Part shown: positions 1 to 8,635 of the stretch, piece by piece
Position numbering within the stretch: the stretch's first letter is position 1
How the letters are laid out: every line of letters begins with the position of its first letter
From: an uncultured Lachnospiraceae bacterium
Lineage (GTDB): Bacteria; Bacillota; Clostridia; Lachnospirales; Lachnospiraceae
Assembly (NCBI GenBank): GCA_910580015.1
Contig: CAJTVT010000004.1
Coordinates: 39,851 to 103,850 of the forward strand
Direction: 5' to 3'
Length of the DNA stretch: 64,000 nucleotides
The notes under the pieces: generated by a model
Seen by the model: only the letters and a program-made list of their open reading frames with translations
The model's database searches: none
What the model was told of the DNA's origin: nothing
Program-made: the position numbers and the translations under genes

Positions 1-105
1 AATATTTCAGAAATATGGGGGAAGAATATAGAAAAATTTGTACATAATATGGAAGAGAAAGAAAAGGGACTGATGGATATCTTTGACAATATCAAGACAA
101 AATAA
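1..105 (+). CDS. 3' end of an unidentified gene (partial)
   Basis: The first forward frame is open from the window edge to a TAA at 103-105, giving 34 C-terminal residues that are charged and end in ...DIFDNIKTK. The other two forward frames are closed within this stretch. No motif identifies the family and the upstream part lies outside the window. It ends about 100 bases before the next gene. Confidence 0.45.
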   Translation, partial: NISEIWGKNIEKFVHNMEEKEKGLMDIFDNIKTK

Positions 106-203
106 GCAAGATTGTGTCCGATAATGCTTTCATAATCAATGTATTGTATAAAAATTCCAACATTGGATAACCTATCAAAAAGAATGTTGTTAGGAGGGAT
201 CGA

Positions 204-635
204 ATGATTGGAATTTTTATTGCGCTTTTATCAGGAGCTTTGATGAGCGTCCAAGGAGTATTTAACACAGAAGTGACCAAGGGAACCAGTATGTGGGTCA
301 GTACAAGCTGGGTACAATTTTCTGCGCTTGTGGTCTGTCTTGGCGCTTGGCTGTTTGCAGATCGCAGCAGCTTTTTGGGGCTTTTTCAGGTGCAACCCAA
401 GTATATGTTGCTTGGCGGGGTGATTGGAGCGTTTATTACTTATACGGTGATAAAGGCCATGGCATCTCTGGGTCCCGCCCAGGCGGTAATGCTGATCGTG
501 GTTTCCCAATTGATTATTGCATATGTGATTGAACTGTTTGGAATGTTCGGTGTGGACAAACAGCCTTTTGCATGGCGCAGAGTGTTGGGAATGGCAATCT
601 GCATTGGTGGGATTATTTTATTTAAGTGGGAGTAA
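204..635 (+). CDS. DMT-superfamily small membrane protein (YdcZ/DUF606 family)
   Basis: Predicted 143-residue integral membrane protein with about five hydrophobic segments spread over the whole length (roughly residues 1-20, 33-52, 65-85, 92-115 and 125-143). Length and the N-terminal pattern (small residues, then SVQGVFNTEV) fit the YdcZ/DUF606 branch of the drug/metabolite transporter superfamily, whose substrates are mostly unknown. The ATG at 204 has a good ribosome-binding site (AGGAGGG, about 7 bases upstream). It stands alone: the following gene has its own promoter. Family call is from pattern recognition; substrate cannot be inferred. Confidence 0.75.
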   Translation: MIGIFIALLSGALMSVQGVFNTEVTKGTSMWVSTSWVQFSALVVCLGAWLFADRSSFLGLFQVQPKYMLLGGVIGAFITYTVIKAMASLGPAQAVMLIVVSQLIIAYVIELFGMFGVDKQPFAWRRVLGMAICIGGIILFKWE

Positions 636-652
636 AAAATTTTAAAATACTC

Positions 653-681
653 TTGTAATAAATTAAGAATTTCGTTACAAT
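653..681 (+). promoter_or_regulatory. sigma-A type promoter for the comEA/two-component operon
   Basis: TTGTAA (653-658) and TACAAT (676-681) are separated by exactly 17 bases, a good vegetative promoter match. It sits just after the stop of the DMT gene and about 60 bases before the comEA start, so it probably drives the comEA-response regulator-kinase-lipoprotein-comEC run. Confidence 0.6.
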
Positions 682-740
682 GAAATGGATTCGTGAATAA
701 GGCTTTTCTCATTCTGGAAATACAGAAAGGTGGGAAAAGT

Positions 741-1358
741 ATGAAGAAAATAAAAGATATCATATTCATTCTGACGTTTATAGTCCTTATGCCAGCCTGC
801 GCAGGAGCAGATCCAGAATCCGAAGGAATTTTTGTGACGAAAGTTCAGGAAGACTCCGAGAACACTTACCAGGACCCACAGAATACGGAGAAGGGGACAG
901 AGAATTTTGAGAAAGCGGCATTGCCAGAAGAAATTTATGTTCAGATTCTAGGCGCAGTGCAGAAGCCAGGGGTCTATGAACTGCCAGAAGGCAGTCGAGT
1001 ATTCCAGGCTGTGGAGCTTGCTGGTGGTCTTACAGAGGAAGCAGATGAGAATAGTCTCAATCAGGCTGAGGTTTTGGAAGATGGGCAAATGATTCAGGTA
1101 CTGACCACAGAGGAGGCAGAATCTCGGCAGGCAGCGTTGCCAGATGGAAAGCAAGAGAAGGATGGCAAAATTAACCTGAACACAGCCACCAGGGAAGAGC
1201 TTTTGACACTCTCCGGAATAGGGGAAGCCAAGGCAGACAGTATTCTTGCTTGGAGGGAGGCTCATGGCAGTTTTGCGCAGATTGAAGATTTGATGAAAAT
1301 AGAAGGAATCAAAGAAGGCGTATTTTCCAAGATAAGGGACTGCGTCAAAGTTCAATGA
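741..1358 (+). CDS. comEA: ComEA-family helix-hairpin-helix DNA-binding protein
   Basis: Surface DNA receptor of the competence DNA-uptake machinery. The ATG at 741 follows GAAAGGTGGG; a GTG further upstream (693) lacks a ribosome site. The 205-residue product starts with a hydrophobic stretch ending ...LMPAC, either a membrane anchor or a weak lipobox (proline at -2 is atypical). An acidic linker follows, then an SLBB/beta-grasp domain (about residues 70-130, with GAVQKPGVYELPEGSRV) and a C-terminal double helix-hairpin-helix domain (NLNTATREELLTLSGIGEAK to the end) expected to bind dsDNA. comEC lies three genes downstream, unusually separated from comEA by a two-component system and a lipoprotein gene. 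Confidence 0.88.
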   Translation: MKKIKDIIFILTFIVLMPACAGADPESEGIFVTKVQEDSENTYQDPQNTEKGTENFEKAALPEEIYVQILGAVQKPGVYELPEGSRVFQAVELAGGLTEEADENSLNQAEVLEDGQMIQVLTTEEAESRQAALPDGKQEKDGKINLNTATREELLTLSGIGEAKADSILAWREAHGSFAQIEDLMKIEGIKEGVFSKIRDCVKVQ

Positions 1359-1367
1359 GGTGAAAGA

Positions 1368-2057
1368 ATGGCAAAGAAGGTTCTTGTAGTCGATGATGAG
1401 AAGTTGATAGTGAAGGGGATCCGCTTCAGTCTGGAGCAGGATGGCATGGAAGTGGATTGTGCCTATGATGGTGAGGAAGCACTAAAGCTAGCCATGGAGA
1501 ATACCTATGATCTGATATTGCTTGACATTATGCTGCCCAAGATGGACGGCTTTGTGGTATGCCAGCACATTCGGGAATTTTCCATGGTGCCCATTGTCAT
1601 GCTGACTGCAAAAGGGGATGATATGGATAAAATTTTGGGGCTGGAATACGGAGCAGATGACTATATCACGAAGCCCTTTAATATCCTGGAAGTTAAGGCT
1701 CGGATTAAGGCAATTATGCGAAGGACGTCCCCCAAACAGAAAACAGAAGAAAATCCAAAAGTGGTAAAAAATGGAGATCTGCGTCTAGATTGCGAGAGCC
1801 GTCGTCTGTTCATTCTGGAAAAAGAAATTAATGTTACAGCGAGAGAGTTTGATTTGTTGGCGTTATTGGTGTTAAGCCCAAACAAAGTGTACAGCCGGGA
1901 AAAACTGCTGAATCTTGTATGGGGCAGTGATTATCCGGGGGACGTGCGCACTGTGGATGTACATGTGCGGCGTCTTCGTGAGAAGATTGAGGAAAATCCC
2001 AGTGAACCCAAGTATGTGCAGACAAAATGGGGTGTGGGATATTATTATCGAGGTTAA
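1368..2057 (+). CDS. OmpR/PhoB-family response regulator
   Basis: 229-residue transcription regulator. The N-terminal receiver domain has the acidic pocket D9/D10, the phospho-acceptor D53 (in LLDIMLPKMDG), T80 and K102 (TKPF). A C-terminal winged-helix OmpR/PhoB DNA-binding domain follows (about residues 130-229, ending with the typical TKWGVGYYYRG). The ATG follows GAGGTGAAAG, 10 bases after comEA. The cognate sensor kinase starts 15 bases downstream. The pair followed by a GerMN lipoprotein resembles the MtrA-MtrB-LpqB arrangement. Target genes are unknown. Confidence 0.93.
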   Translation: MAKKVLVVDDEKLIVKGIRFSLEQDGMEVDCAYDGEEALKLAMENTYDLILLDIMLPKMDGFVVCQHIREFSMVPIVMLTAKGDDMDKILGLEYGADDYITKPFNILEVKARIKAIMRRTSPKQKTEENPKVVKNGDLRLDCESRRLFILEKEINVTAREFDLLALLVLSPNKVYSREKLLNLVWGSDYPGDVRTVDVHVRRLREKIEENPSEPKYVQTKWGVGYYYRG

Positions 2058-2072
2058 GCAGCGGAGACAGAA

Positions 2073-3491
2073 ATGAAGAAATTAAAATTGCTACATAGTT
2101 TGAAATTCCGTCTGTTTGTACTCATTTTACTGATCGGAATTATTCCAAATATTATATTGCGGCTTGGGATCCTTACCAGCTATGAGAGTAAGGCAGTCTC
2201 CAATCGCAGTATCGATATCTTAAGCCAGGCAAAAATGCTGGGAAGTCAGGTTGTCACCTACAATTACATGTCAGATACTTCTGTGGAAATCATCAATGCC
2301 CAGTTGGAACAGTTGTCCAATATTTACGATGGCAGGGTTATGATTATTAATAATCGATTCCAAATCATGAAAGATACCTATGGTCTTGATACAGGTAAGA
2401 CGATTATCTCTGAGGAAGTGGTCAAGAGCTTTCGAGGAGAGGAAATCAGTAAATATGATGCTTATAATCGCTATATAGAGCTTGCGTTTCCTCTGAAAAA
2501 TACAGATACTCAGGAGGCGCTTGGTGTGATGCTGGTCAGTGTGTCCACAGATAATATTATGATGAATTATGATTATCTGAAGAAAAATGCCCAGGTGATT
2601 GAGTTGGCCTCAGCGGTAATTATTCTGGCATTGGCTTTATTTTGTCCAGGATTTTTGATGAAACCATTTCGTAAACTAACCAAATCTTTAGAAGAACTTC
2701 AGGAGGAGGACGGAGAAGAGAAGCTTATGGTTTCCGATTATACGGAGATTGAGGCTATTTCCGATGCCTTTAACGACATGCTTGGGAAAATGCGAGTGAT
2801 TGACAATTCCCGACAAGAATTTGTTTCGAATGTGTCCCATGAGCTGAAAACCCCATTGACCTCCATGAAGGTACTGGCAGATTCATTGTTAGGACAGGGA
2901 GATGTTCCAGCAGAATTATATAAGGAATTTATGGGAGATATTGCAGAGGAAATTGAACGGGAAAATAAGATCATCAATGACTTGCTGTCTCTGGTTAAGA
3001 TGGACAAATCAGCGGGAGGCTTGAATATTTCCGTAGTGAATATCAATGATCTGTTGGAAACCATTATGAAGCGTGTCAGGCCCATTGCGGAGAAACAAAA
3101 TATTGAGCTGGTGTTGGAAAGTTTTCGTCCAGTCAGTGCAGAGATCGACGAGGTAAAGTTGTCTCTGGCCTTGACAAATCTGGTGGAAAATGCCATCAAA
3201 TACAACAAAGAGGACGGATGGGTGCATGTATCGTTAAATGCGGACCATAAGTATTTTTTTGTGCGTGTGGAGGATTCTGGAATTGGTATTCCAGAGGACT
3301 CTTTAGAGCATATTTATGAGCGTTTTTTCCGGGCAGACAAATCTCACTCCAGAGAAATTGGAGGCACAGGCTTAGGACTTGCGATTACACGGAATGCAGT
3401 GCTGATGCACCGTGGCGCTATCAAAGCGCACAGCAAAGAAGGGGAGGGAACTATTTTTACAGTTCGGATTCCTCTGATTTATATTGCATAG
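2073..3491 (+). CDS. membrane-bound sensor histidine kinase
   Basis: 472-residue partner of the preceding response regulator. It has a transmembrane helix at about residues 12-31, an extracytoplasmic sensor region (about 35-170), a second helix (about 176-195), a HAMP linker, then the DHp domain with the phosphorylated H256 in NVSHELKTPLTSMK, and an HATPase domain (N box NLVENAIKYN, G1 DSGIGIP, G2 GGTGLGLAI). The architecture is of the PhoR/ResE/WalK type without a PAS domain. The lipoprotein encoded next is a candidate extracellular modulator by analogy with LpqB acting on MtrB; that is inference. Confidence 0.92.
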   Translation: MKKLKLLHSLKFRLFVLILLIGIIPNIILRLGILTSYESKAVSNRSIDILSQAKMLGSQVVTYNYMSDTSVEIINAQLEQLSNIYDGRVMIINNRFQIMKDTYGLDTGKTIISEEVVKSFRGEEISKYDAYNRYIELAFPLKNTDTQEALGVMLVSVSTDNIMMNYDYLKKNAQVIELASAVIILALALFCPGFLMKPFRKLTKSLEELQEEDGEEKLMVSDYTEIEAISDAFNDMLGKMRVIDNSRQEFVSNVSHELKTPLTSMKVLADSLLGQGDVPAELYKEFMGDIAEEIERENKIINDLLSLVKMDKSAGGLNISVVNINDLLETIMKRVRPIAEKQNIELVLESFRPVSAEIDEVKLSLALTNLVENAIKYNKEDGWVHVSLNADHKYFFVRVEDSGIGIPEDSLEHIYERFFRADKSHSREIGGTGLGLAITRNAVLMHRGAIKAHSKEGEGTIFTVRIPLIYIA

Positions 3492-3521
3492 GATTGTATA
3501 GAATTGCATAGGAGAGTTTGT

Positions 3522-4511
3522 ATGAAAATACGAAACCAGATGTTGGTTCTCATGGTGGTCTTAATTATGGTAACAGGAGTGTACGGTTGTCAAAACCATC
3601 AGGAAGCAGCTTCAGAATATAACATTTATTATGTGAATAAAGATAAGACAAAGACAGTGGCAGTTGGATACGAGCCAAAAGAGGAGGGTGCGGAAGAACA
3701 AATTCGGGAATTTTTGGACGTATTATCTCAGGAAGCCAGGGATCCCGACCATCGCAGACCCTTCTGTAAAGGCACAAAGTTGGAATCTTGGAAATTTGAA
3801 AAGAATCAGCTCTGCCTTTATTTTAACAGTGCTTACCTGGAATTGGATAACATTGAGGAAGTGCTGTGTCGTGCTGCCATTGTAAGAACTTTGATACAGG
3901 TGAAAGGGGTGGAATGTATTTCTTTTTATGTTGGAGATGCACCCTTGGTAGACAAAGAAGGAACGCCTGTGGGATTGATGACAGCGGAGAGTTTTATTGA
4001 AAATCCAGGAGAGCAAATTAATACCATTCAGAATGCGAACATTACCCTGTATTTTGCAAATGAAAAGGGGAATGCTTTGGTGAAGGAAGTGCAGGAGATT
4101 CATTACAGTAGCAATATTTCTGTAGAAAAGCTTGTGATGGAGCAGCTTTTAAAGGGTCCACAAGGAAAAAAAGGACAGGCTGCCATTCCCGATGGCACAA
4201 AATTGGTGGGGGTATCTGTGCTGGATGGTGTGTGTTTTGTAAATCTCAGCGAAGGTTTTTTGAATCAAAATTATGAGATTGCAGAGCCAGTGGTGATTTA
4301 TTCCATTGCCAATTCCTTAGCGGAACTTCCAGATGTCAATAAGGTACAGATTTCGGTCAATGGGGACAGTAAAGGTGTGTATCGTGAGAAAATGAAATTA
4401 AGCACCATATATGAGCGAAACTTGGATTACATGGATGCCTCCGAGCAGAACCAGGAGCCGCAGCAAAAAATGCGTACCAGCAAAGAGAAACCGGAGAAGA
4501 CAGATGATTAG
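3522..4511 (+). CDS. GerMN-domain lipoprotein (LpqB-like context)
   Basis: The ATG at 3522 is preceded by AGGAGAG; a TTG at 3504 is possible but less likely. The product (about 329 residues) has a signal peptide ending in the lipobox VYGC, so it should be anchored outside the membrane. Two GerMN-type domains follow: one degenerate (about residues 30-140) and one clear (about 165-285, with NITLYFANEKG and GTKLVGVSVLDG). The C-terminus is charged and low in complexity. GerMN domains occur in spore germination protein GerM and in LpqB. Placement directly behind a kinase gene suggests a role in sensing. The 3' end overlaps the comEC start by 8 bases. Confidence 0.82.
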   Translation: MKIRNQMLVLMVVLIMVTGVYGCQNHQEAASEYNIYYVNKDKTKTVAVGYEPKEEGAEEQIREFLDVLSQEARDPDHRRPFCKGTKLESWKFEKNQLCLYFNSAYLELDNIEEVLCRAAIVRTLIQVKGVECISFYVGDAPLVDKEGTPVGLMTAESFIENPGEQINTIQNANITLYFANEKGNALVKEVQEIHYSSNISVEKLVMEQLLKGPQGKKGQAAIPDGTKLVGVSVLDGVCFVNLSEGFLNQNYEIAEPVVIYSIANSLAELPDVNKVQISVNGDSKGVYREKMKLSTIYERNLDYMDASEQNQEPQQKMRTSKEKPEKTDD

Positions 4512-6883
4512 GCGTCCTCTTTTTTGCATGTGTGTCTCCTTGATTTTGGGGCTTCTATATGGAAGGAAAGGACATTTTGGGTATGTAGTGCTGTTTGGAA
4601 TTTTGATGTGTGTCTGCGGCGCTGCATTGTTACATTGGAGCACAGAATGGAAAGTCCTCTTTGTGAGAACATTAATTTGTATCTGCCTGTTTGGAGCTGG
4701 TGTAGCACAGTTTGAAGCTCAGCAGGCAGTGCGGGATCGGCTGGAAGAGATTCTCTTTTCAGCAGATGAGTTGACGGTACAAGGACAGATTTCCAGAAAA
4801 GAGACAAGAGAGCATCAGTTTATCTATTATCTGACAGACACCCAAGTGATTTTGGGCGGCATGACTTATCCCAGTTTTGGGATTCTTATCTACAGTTCCG
4901 ATGGTACATACCAGCCAGGCAATGAGATCAGAGTTTTTGGCAGGTATCAGCCATTTCAAATATCCCGCAATGAAGGGAATTTCAATGAAAAACAATATCA
5001 CCAAAGTAAAAAACAGGAGTTTCGGCTCTATGCAGATTCCGTGACTTTGCTCCAGGCAAAAGAACATAGATTTCGTGTTCTGTTGGAAAAACTACGCCAA
5101 AGAATGCGGTATGTATTTCAGAAATCTATGAAAGCAGAGGACGCTGGTGTGATGGCGAATTTTGCTTTGGGAGATAAGAGCCTGATAGACCAGAAAATCA
5201 AAACGTTATACCAAAAAGCAGGGATTTCCCATATATTGGCTATCTCAGGACTTCATGTGTCTTTGTTTGGCATGGGGCTGCTTGGAATCTTAAAAAGATT
5301 GGGCTGTCCAAGAAAGTTTGCTGCTCTTTTCGCGCTTGGAGCAGTGTATGGGTTTGGCCTGCTGTCGGGTATGGAAATCTCTACGGGGCGGGCAGTGGGA
5401 ATGTTTGCAGTTATGATGGCAGCAGATGTTTTTGGGAACAGTTACGATTCCATATCTGCGATCTCGCTTGTCGCTATGGTTCAGCTGTGGAAAAATCCTT
5501 TTTTAGTGGAATATGCTGGATTTCTCTTTTCATATGGTGCTGTCCTGGGTGTGATTCTGGTGTCAGGGATCGTAAAAAATGCTAGAAAGGAAGAGCGCAG
5601 TCAACCAAAAAAGAAGAAAAAACACGGTGTTGGTATTTTGAGAAAGGGTGCAGAGTATTGGAAGGAAACGATAACGGTAAGCGTTTGTATTCAGCTTGCC
5701 ACGCTGCCTTTATCATTGTATTTTTACTATGAAATACCAGTGTATGGTGTGTTTGTCAATGGATGTATTCTGCCATTTATGGGAGTGCTGCTGTTTTTAG
5801 GATTTTCAGGAGGGATTTTGGGCTGTTTTTGTGCTCCTTTGGGAGAATTTATATTAAAGCCCGCGTCATGGATCCTTCTGGCAAATCAGAGAATTTGCCA
5901 ATGGTCATTAAGTCTTTTCGGTTCCACCTGGATTCTTGGCAAGCCAGAATTAGCCATAGTAATTGGATATTATGGGATGTTGGTGCTCTGTCTCTATCTG
6001 GTCTGGAGGAGAAGAGAGAGGCGATGGCTTTTGGGGCTTGTCTTGGCAGGATGTTTCTTTCTTCCGAAAAAACCTTCTTTTGAGATTAATATTCTGGATG
6101 TGGGGCAGGGGGATGGAGTGCATATTCAGACAGAGGACGGAGAACATTTCTTCGTAGACGGGGGCAGCATGGATATCAGGGAGGTAGGAAATTATCGGAT
6201 TCTTCCATATCTAAAGTGCAAAGGGATCTCTTCGATTAAGGCTTGGATGGTAAGTCATGCAGACGCCGATCATATCAGTGGATTGAAAGAAATTTTGCAG
6301 CAGGGCTATCCGGTGGAGTATCTGATATTGGCAAAAGGCATGGTGCAGGATGAGGCATCAAAAGAATTGATAGAACTCGCCCAGACTGCGGGATGTCAGA
6401 CCGTGTATGTGGAACCTGGAATGCAGTTTGGAACAGAAGACACCGTGTTTACTGTGCTGGCGCCAGAAGCCACAACATCGAATCTCACAGCGGAGGAGCA
6501 TGTGGACAGGAATGGGGCGTCTCTGGTGATAGCAGTGGAACATTCAGGATTTACTGGACTCTTAACTGGGGATATCGGGGCCAGACAGGAACAGGAATTG
6601 GTGGAATCGGCATGTGCGAAACGTTATGGAATTTCTTCCATTGCATTGTGCAGCGGCCCATCATGGTTCAGATACTTCCAGTTGTCAGGAGTTTTTGGAA
6701 ACATTTTCGCCTCAGATTATGGTGATTTCCTGTGGAGTGAATAATTTGTATGGACATCCTGGCAAAGAGGCGTTGAGTAGGATGGAAGCGGCGAAAAGTA
6801 AGATATTTTGTACCGCACAAGTGGGTCAGATTCGGATTCAGGAGAAGGAAAAGAACTTCCAGGTATGGACATATTTACCGTAA
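4504..6883 (+). pseudogene. comEC: ComEC/Rec2 DNA-uptake channel, frameshifted near the 3' end
   Basis: ComEC forms the inner-membrane channel for DNA uptake and carries a metallo-beta-lactamase-like nuclease domain. The ATG at 4504 follows GGAGAAG and overlaps the lipoprotein gene. The reading frame gives an N-terminal OB-like domain, a many-helix competence domain (about residues 170-500) and the MBL domain (from about residue 526, GQGDGV; metal motif SHADADHIS; later LLTGDI). Around 6645-6655 the frame is broken: the original frame ends at 6744 with unrelated residues, while the +1 frame continues the family sequence (AAHHGSDTSS, then ISCGVNNLYGHP) to a TAA at 6883. One extra base explains it. 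It is either a true loss of the last motif or a sequencing error. Confidence 0.85.
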
Positions 6884-6952
6884 ATAGTGTATGATAGAGG
6901 GAAGCGAAAAGCTGTTGGACAGCCAGGAACAGAAAAAGAGGAGAGATGCAGA

Positions 6953-7927
6953 ATGAAGGGCCTCCAGGAAGATTTGAAGGCAGGAAGATTTCAGTCCGTT
7001 TATTTATTGTATGGTGAGGAGGAATACCTAAAACGGCAGTATAAGCAGAAGTTGCGCCAGGCCCTTGTGCCAGAGGATGACACCATGAATGTGACGGTGT
7101 ATCAGGGCAAGATTAATCCGGGGGAGATCATTGACTTGGCAGAAACGTTGCCCTTTTTCGCAGAGCGTAGATTGATTTTAGTGGAAGACAGTGGTATGTT
7201 TCAAGATTCTTCCAAGGAGCTTGCCGATTATATGAAACAGATTTCACCAACTGCCTGTTTTGTATTTGTGGAAACGGAAGTGGACAAGCGCAGCAAAATG
7301 TATAAGGCGGTAAAAAGTGCAGGGAGGGTTGTGGAATTTGCCAGACAGACGGACACAGTGCTTACCAAGTGGATTTTATCTAGACTCAAACGTGAGAACA
7401 AGAAGATCACCCAGCAAGATATGCAGCGGTTTTTGGAGAAAACTGGGAACGATATGGAAAATATTGAGATGGAGTTAGAAAAGCTGCTCTGCTATACCCT
7501 GGAAAGAGATGTGATCACCGGAGAGGATGTGGAGGCGGTCTGCGTGACACAGACCACAGGTAAAATCTTTGAGATGGTAGACAACATTGCGCAGAAGAAA
7601 CAGCAAGAAGCGTTAGAGTTGTATTACGATCTTCTGGCACTGAAAGAGCCGCCCATGCGAATTTTGTTTTTGATTGCCCGACAATTTCGAATCTTGCTGT
7701 TGGCAAAGGAATTGAGAAAGCAAGGGTACGATCATAAGTTCATCGCATCAAAAGTGGGTATTCCAGAATTTGCAGTCCGCAAAAATCTTGCTCAAGCAGA
7801 AAGTTTTTCATCCAAACAACTTCGGCAAGCTGTGGAGGAATGCGTCCAGACCGAAGAGGATGTGAAGACAGGGAATTTAAACGATCAGATGGCAGTCGAA
7901 CTCTTGATTGTGAAATATAGTGGATGA
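6953..7927 (+). CDS. holA: DNA polymerase III subunit delta
   Basis: Clamp-loader subunit that opens the beta sliding clamp. Start chosen at the ATG at 6953 (GAGGAGA about 9 bases upstream); a GTG at 6887 would add 22 residues with no homology look. The 324-residue product begins with the delta-type N-terminus (LKAGRFQSVYLLYGEEEYLK), contains the beta-clamp region near LPFFAERRLILVED, and ends with the helical collar domain (LALKEPPMRILFLIARQFR and a helical C-terminus). Length is normal for Firmicutes HolA. It lies between comEC and tmk, and comEC-holA adjacency is common in Firmicutes. Confidence 0.92.
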   Translation: MKGLQEDLKAGRFQSVYLLYGEEEYLKRQYKQKLRQALVPEDDTMNVTVYQGKINPGEIIDLAETLPFFAERRLILVEDSGMFQDSSKELADYMKQISPTACFVFVETEVDKRSKMYKAVKSAGRVVEFARQTDTVLTKWILSRLKRENKKITQQDMQRFLEKTGNDMENIEMELEKLLCYTLERDVITGEDVEAVCVTQTTGKIFEMVDNIAQKKQQEALELYYDLLALKEPPMRILFLIARQFRILLLAKELRKQGYDHKFIASKVGIPEFAVRKNLAQAESFSSKQLRQAVEECVQTEEDVKTGNLNDQMAVELLIVKYSG

Positions 7928-7963
7928 GACATATTTGTGGAAATAGAGTCAAAGGAGATTGAG

Positions 7964-8635
7964 ATGGAGCAGACAAAGAACATACAGACAGGGGAAAAGC
8001 CAGGAATATTGATCGCTTTTGAAGGGATTGATGGCAGTGGGAAGAGTACCCAGATTGGAATGTTAAAAGAGAGGATGAGACAGAAAGGGATATGCTGTTA
8101 TACTACCATGGAGCCGACGGATGCACCCATCGGTTCTCTGATTCATCAGATTATGACAGGGAGGGTGAAAGCAGATCCCAGAGTGATTGCAGCTCTCTTT
8201 GCAGCGGATCGATTGGATCACCTGCTAAATGAGGTGGATGGGATGGTATATAAAATCAACAAAGGGATTAATGTGATTACGGACCGATATTATTTTTCTT
8301 CTTATGCATATCATAGTGGGGATGTGGATATGGACTGGGTGATCAAGGCAAATGAGCAGAGTAGAAATATTTTAAAGCCAGCAGTGCATATCTTTATTGA
8401 TATCGATCCAGACGAAGCGATGGAAAGAATTTCCAAAAACAGGTATCACAAGGAACTGTTTGAGAAAAAATCCCGTCTGATCAAGGTTCGCGAAAATTAT
8501 TTGGCAGCCTTTGAAAAATTAAAGAAAGAGGAGAAGGTTATTATCGTGGATGGAAGCCGTGATCCGCAGGTAATTGGGGATGAGATTTGGGAGAAAATCA
8601 AAAATGAATTCGGAGGAGCAGAATGGCAGCAATAG
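7964..8635 (+). CDS. tmk: thymidylate kinase (dTMP kinase), divergent
   Basis: Phosphorylates dTMP to dTDP. The start is the ATG at 7964 with AAGGAG upstream; a GTG at 7937 is less likely. The 223-residue product has the P-loop FEGIDGSGKST, the dTMP-binding EPTDAPIG region, the DRYYFSSYAY motif and a LID region (NRYHKELFEKK...R) that lacks the usual run of arginines, so it is a divergent Tmk branch. It overlaps lepA by 13 bases and so is translationally coupled to it. A tmk gene between holA and lepA is not the usual Firmicutes order, so a second, canonical tmk elsewhere is possible. Confidence 0.82.
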   Translation: MEQTKNIQTGEKPGILIAFEGIDGSGKSTQIGMLKERMRQKGICCYTTMEPTDAPIGSLIHQIMTGRVKADPRVIAALFAADRLDHLLNEVDGMVYKINKGINVITDRYYFSSYAYHSGDVDMDWVIKANEQSRNILKPAVHIFIDIDPDEAMERISKNRYHKELFEKKSRLIKVRENYLAAFEKLKKEEKVIIVDGSRDPQVIGDEIWEKIKNEFGGAEWQQ

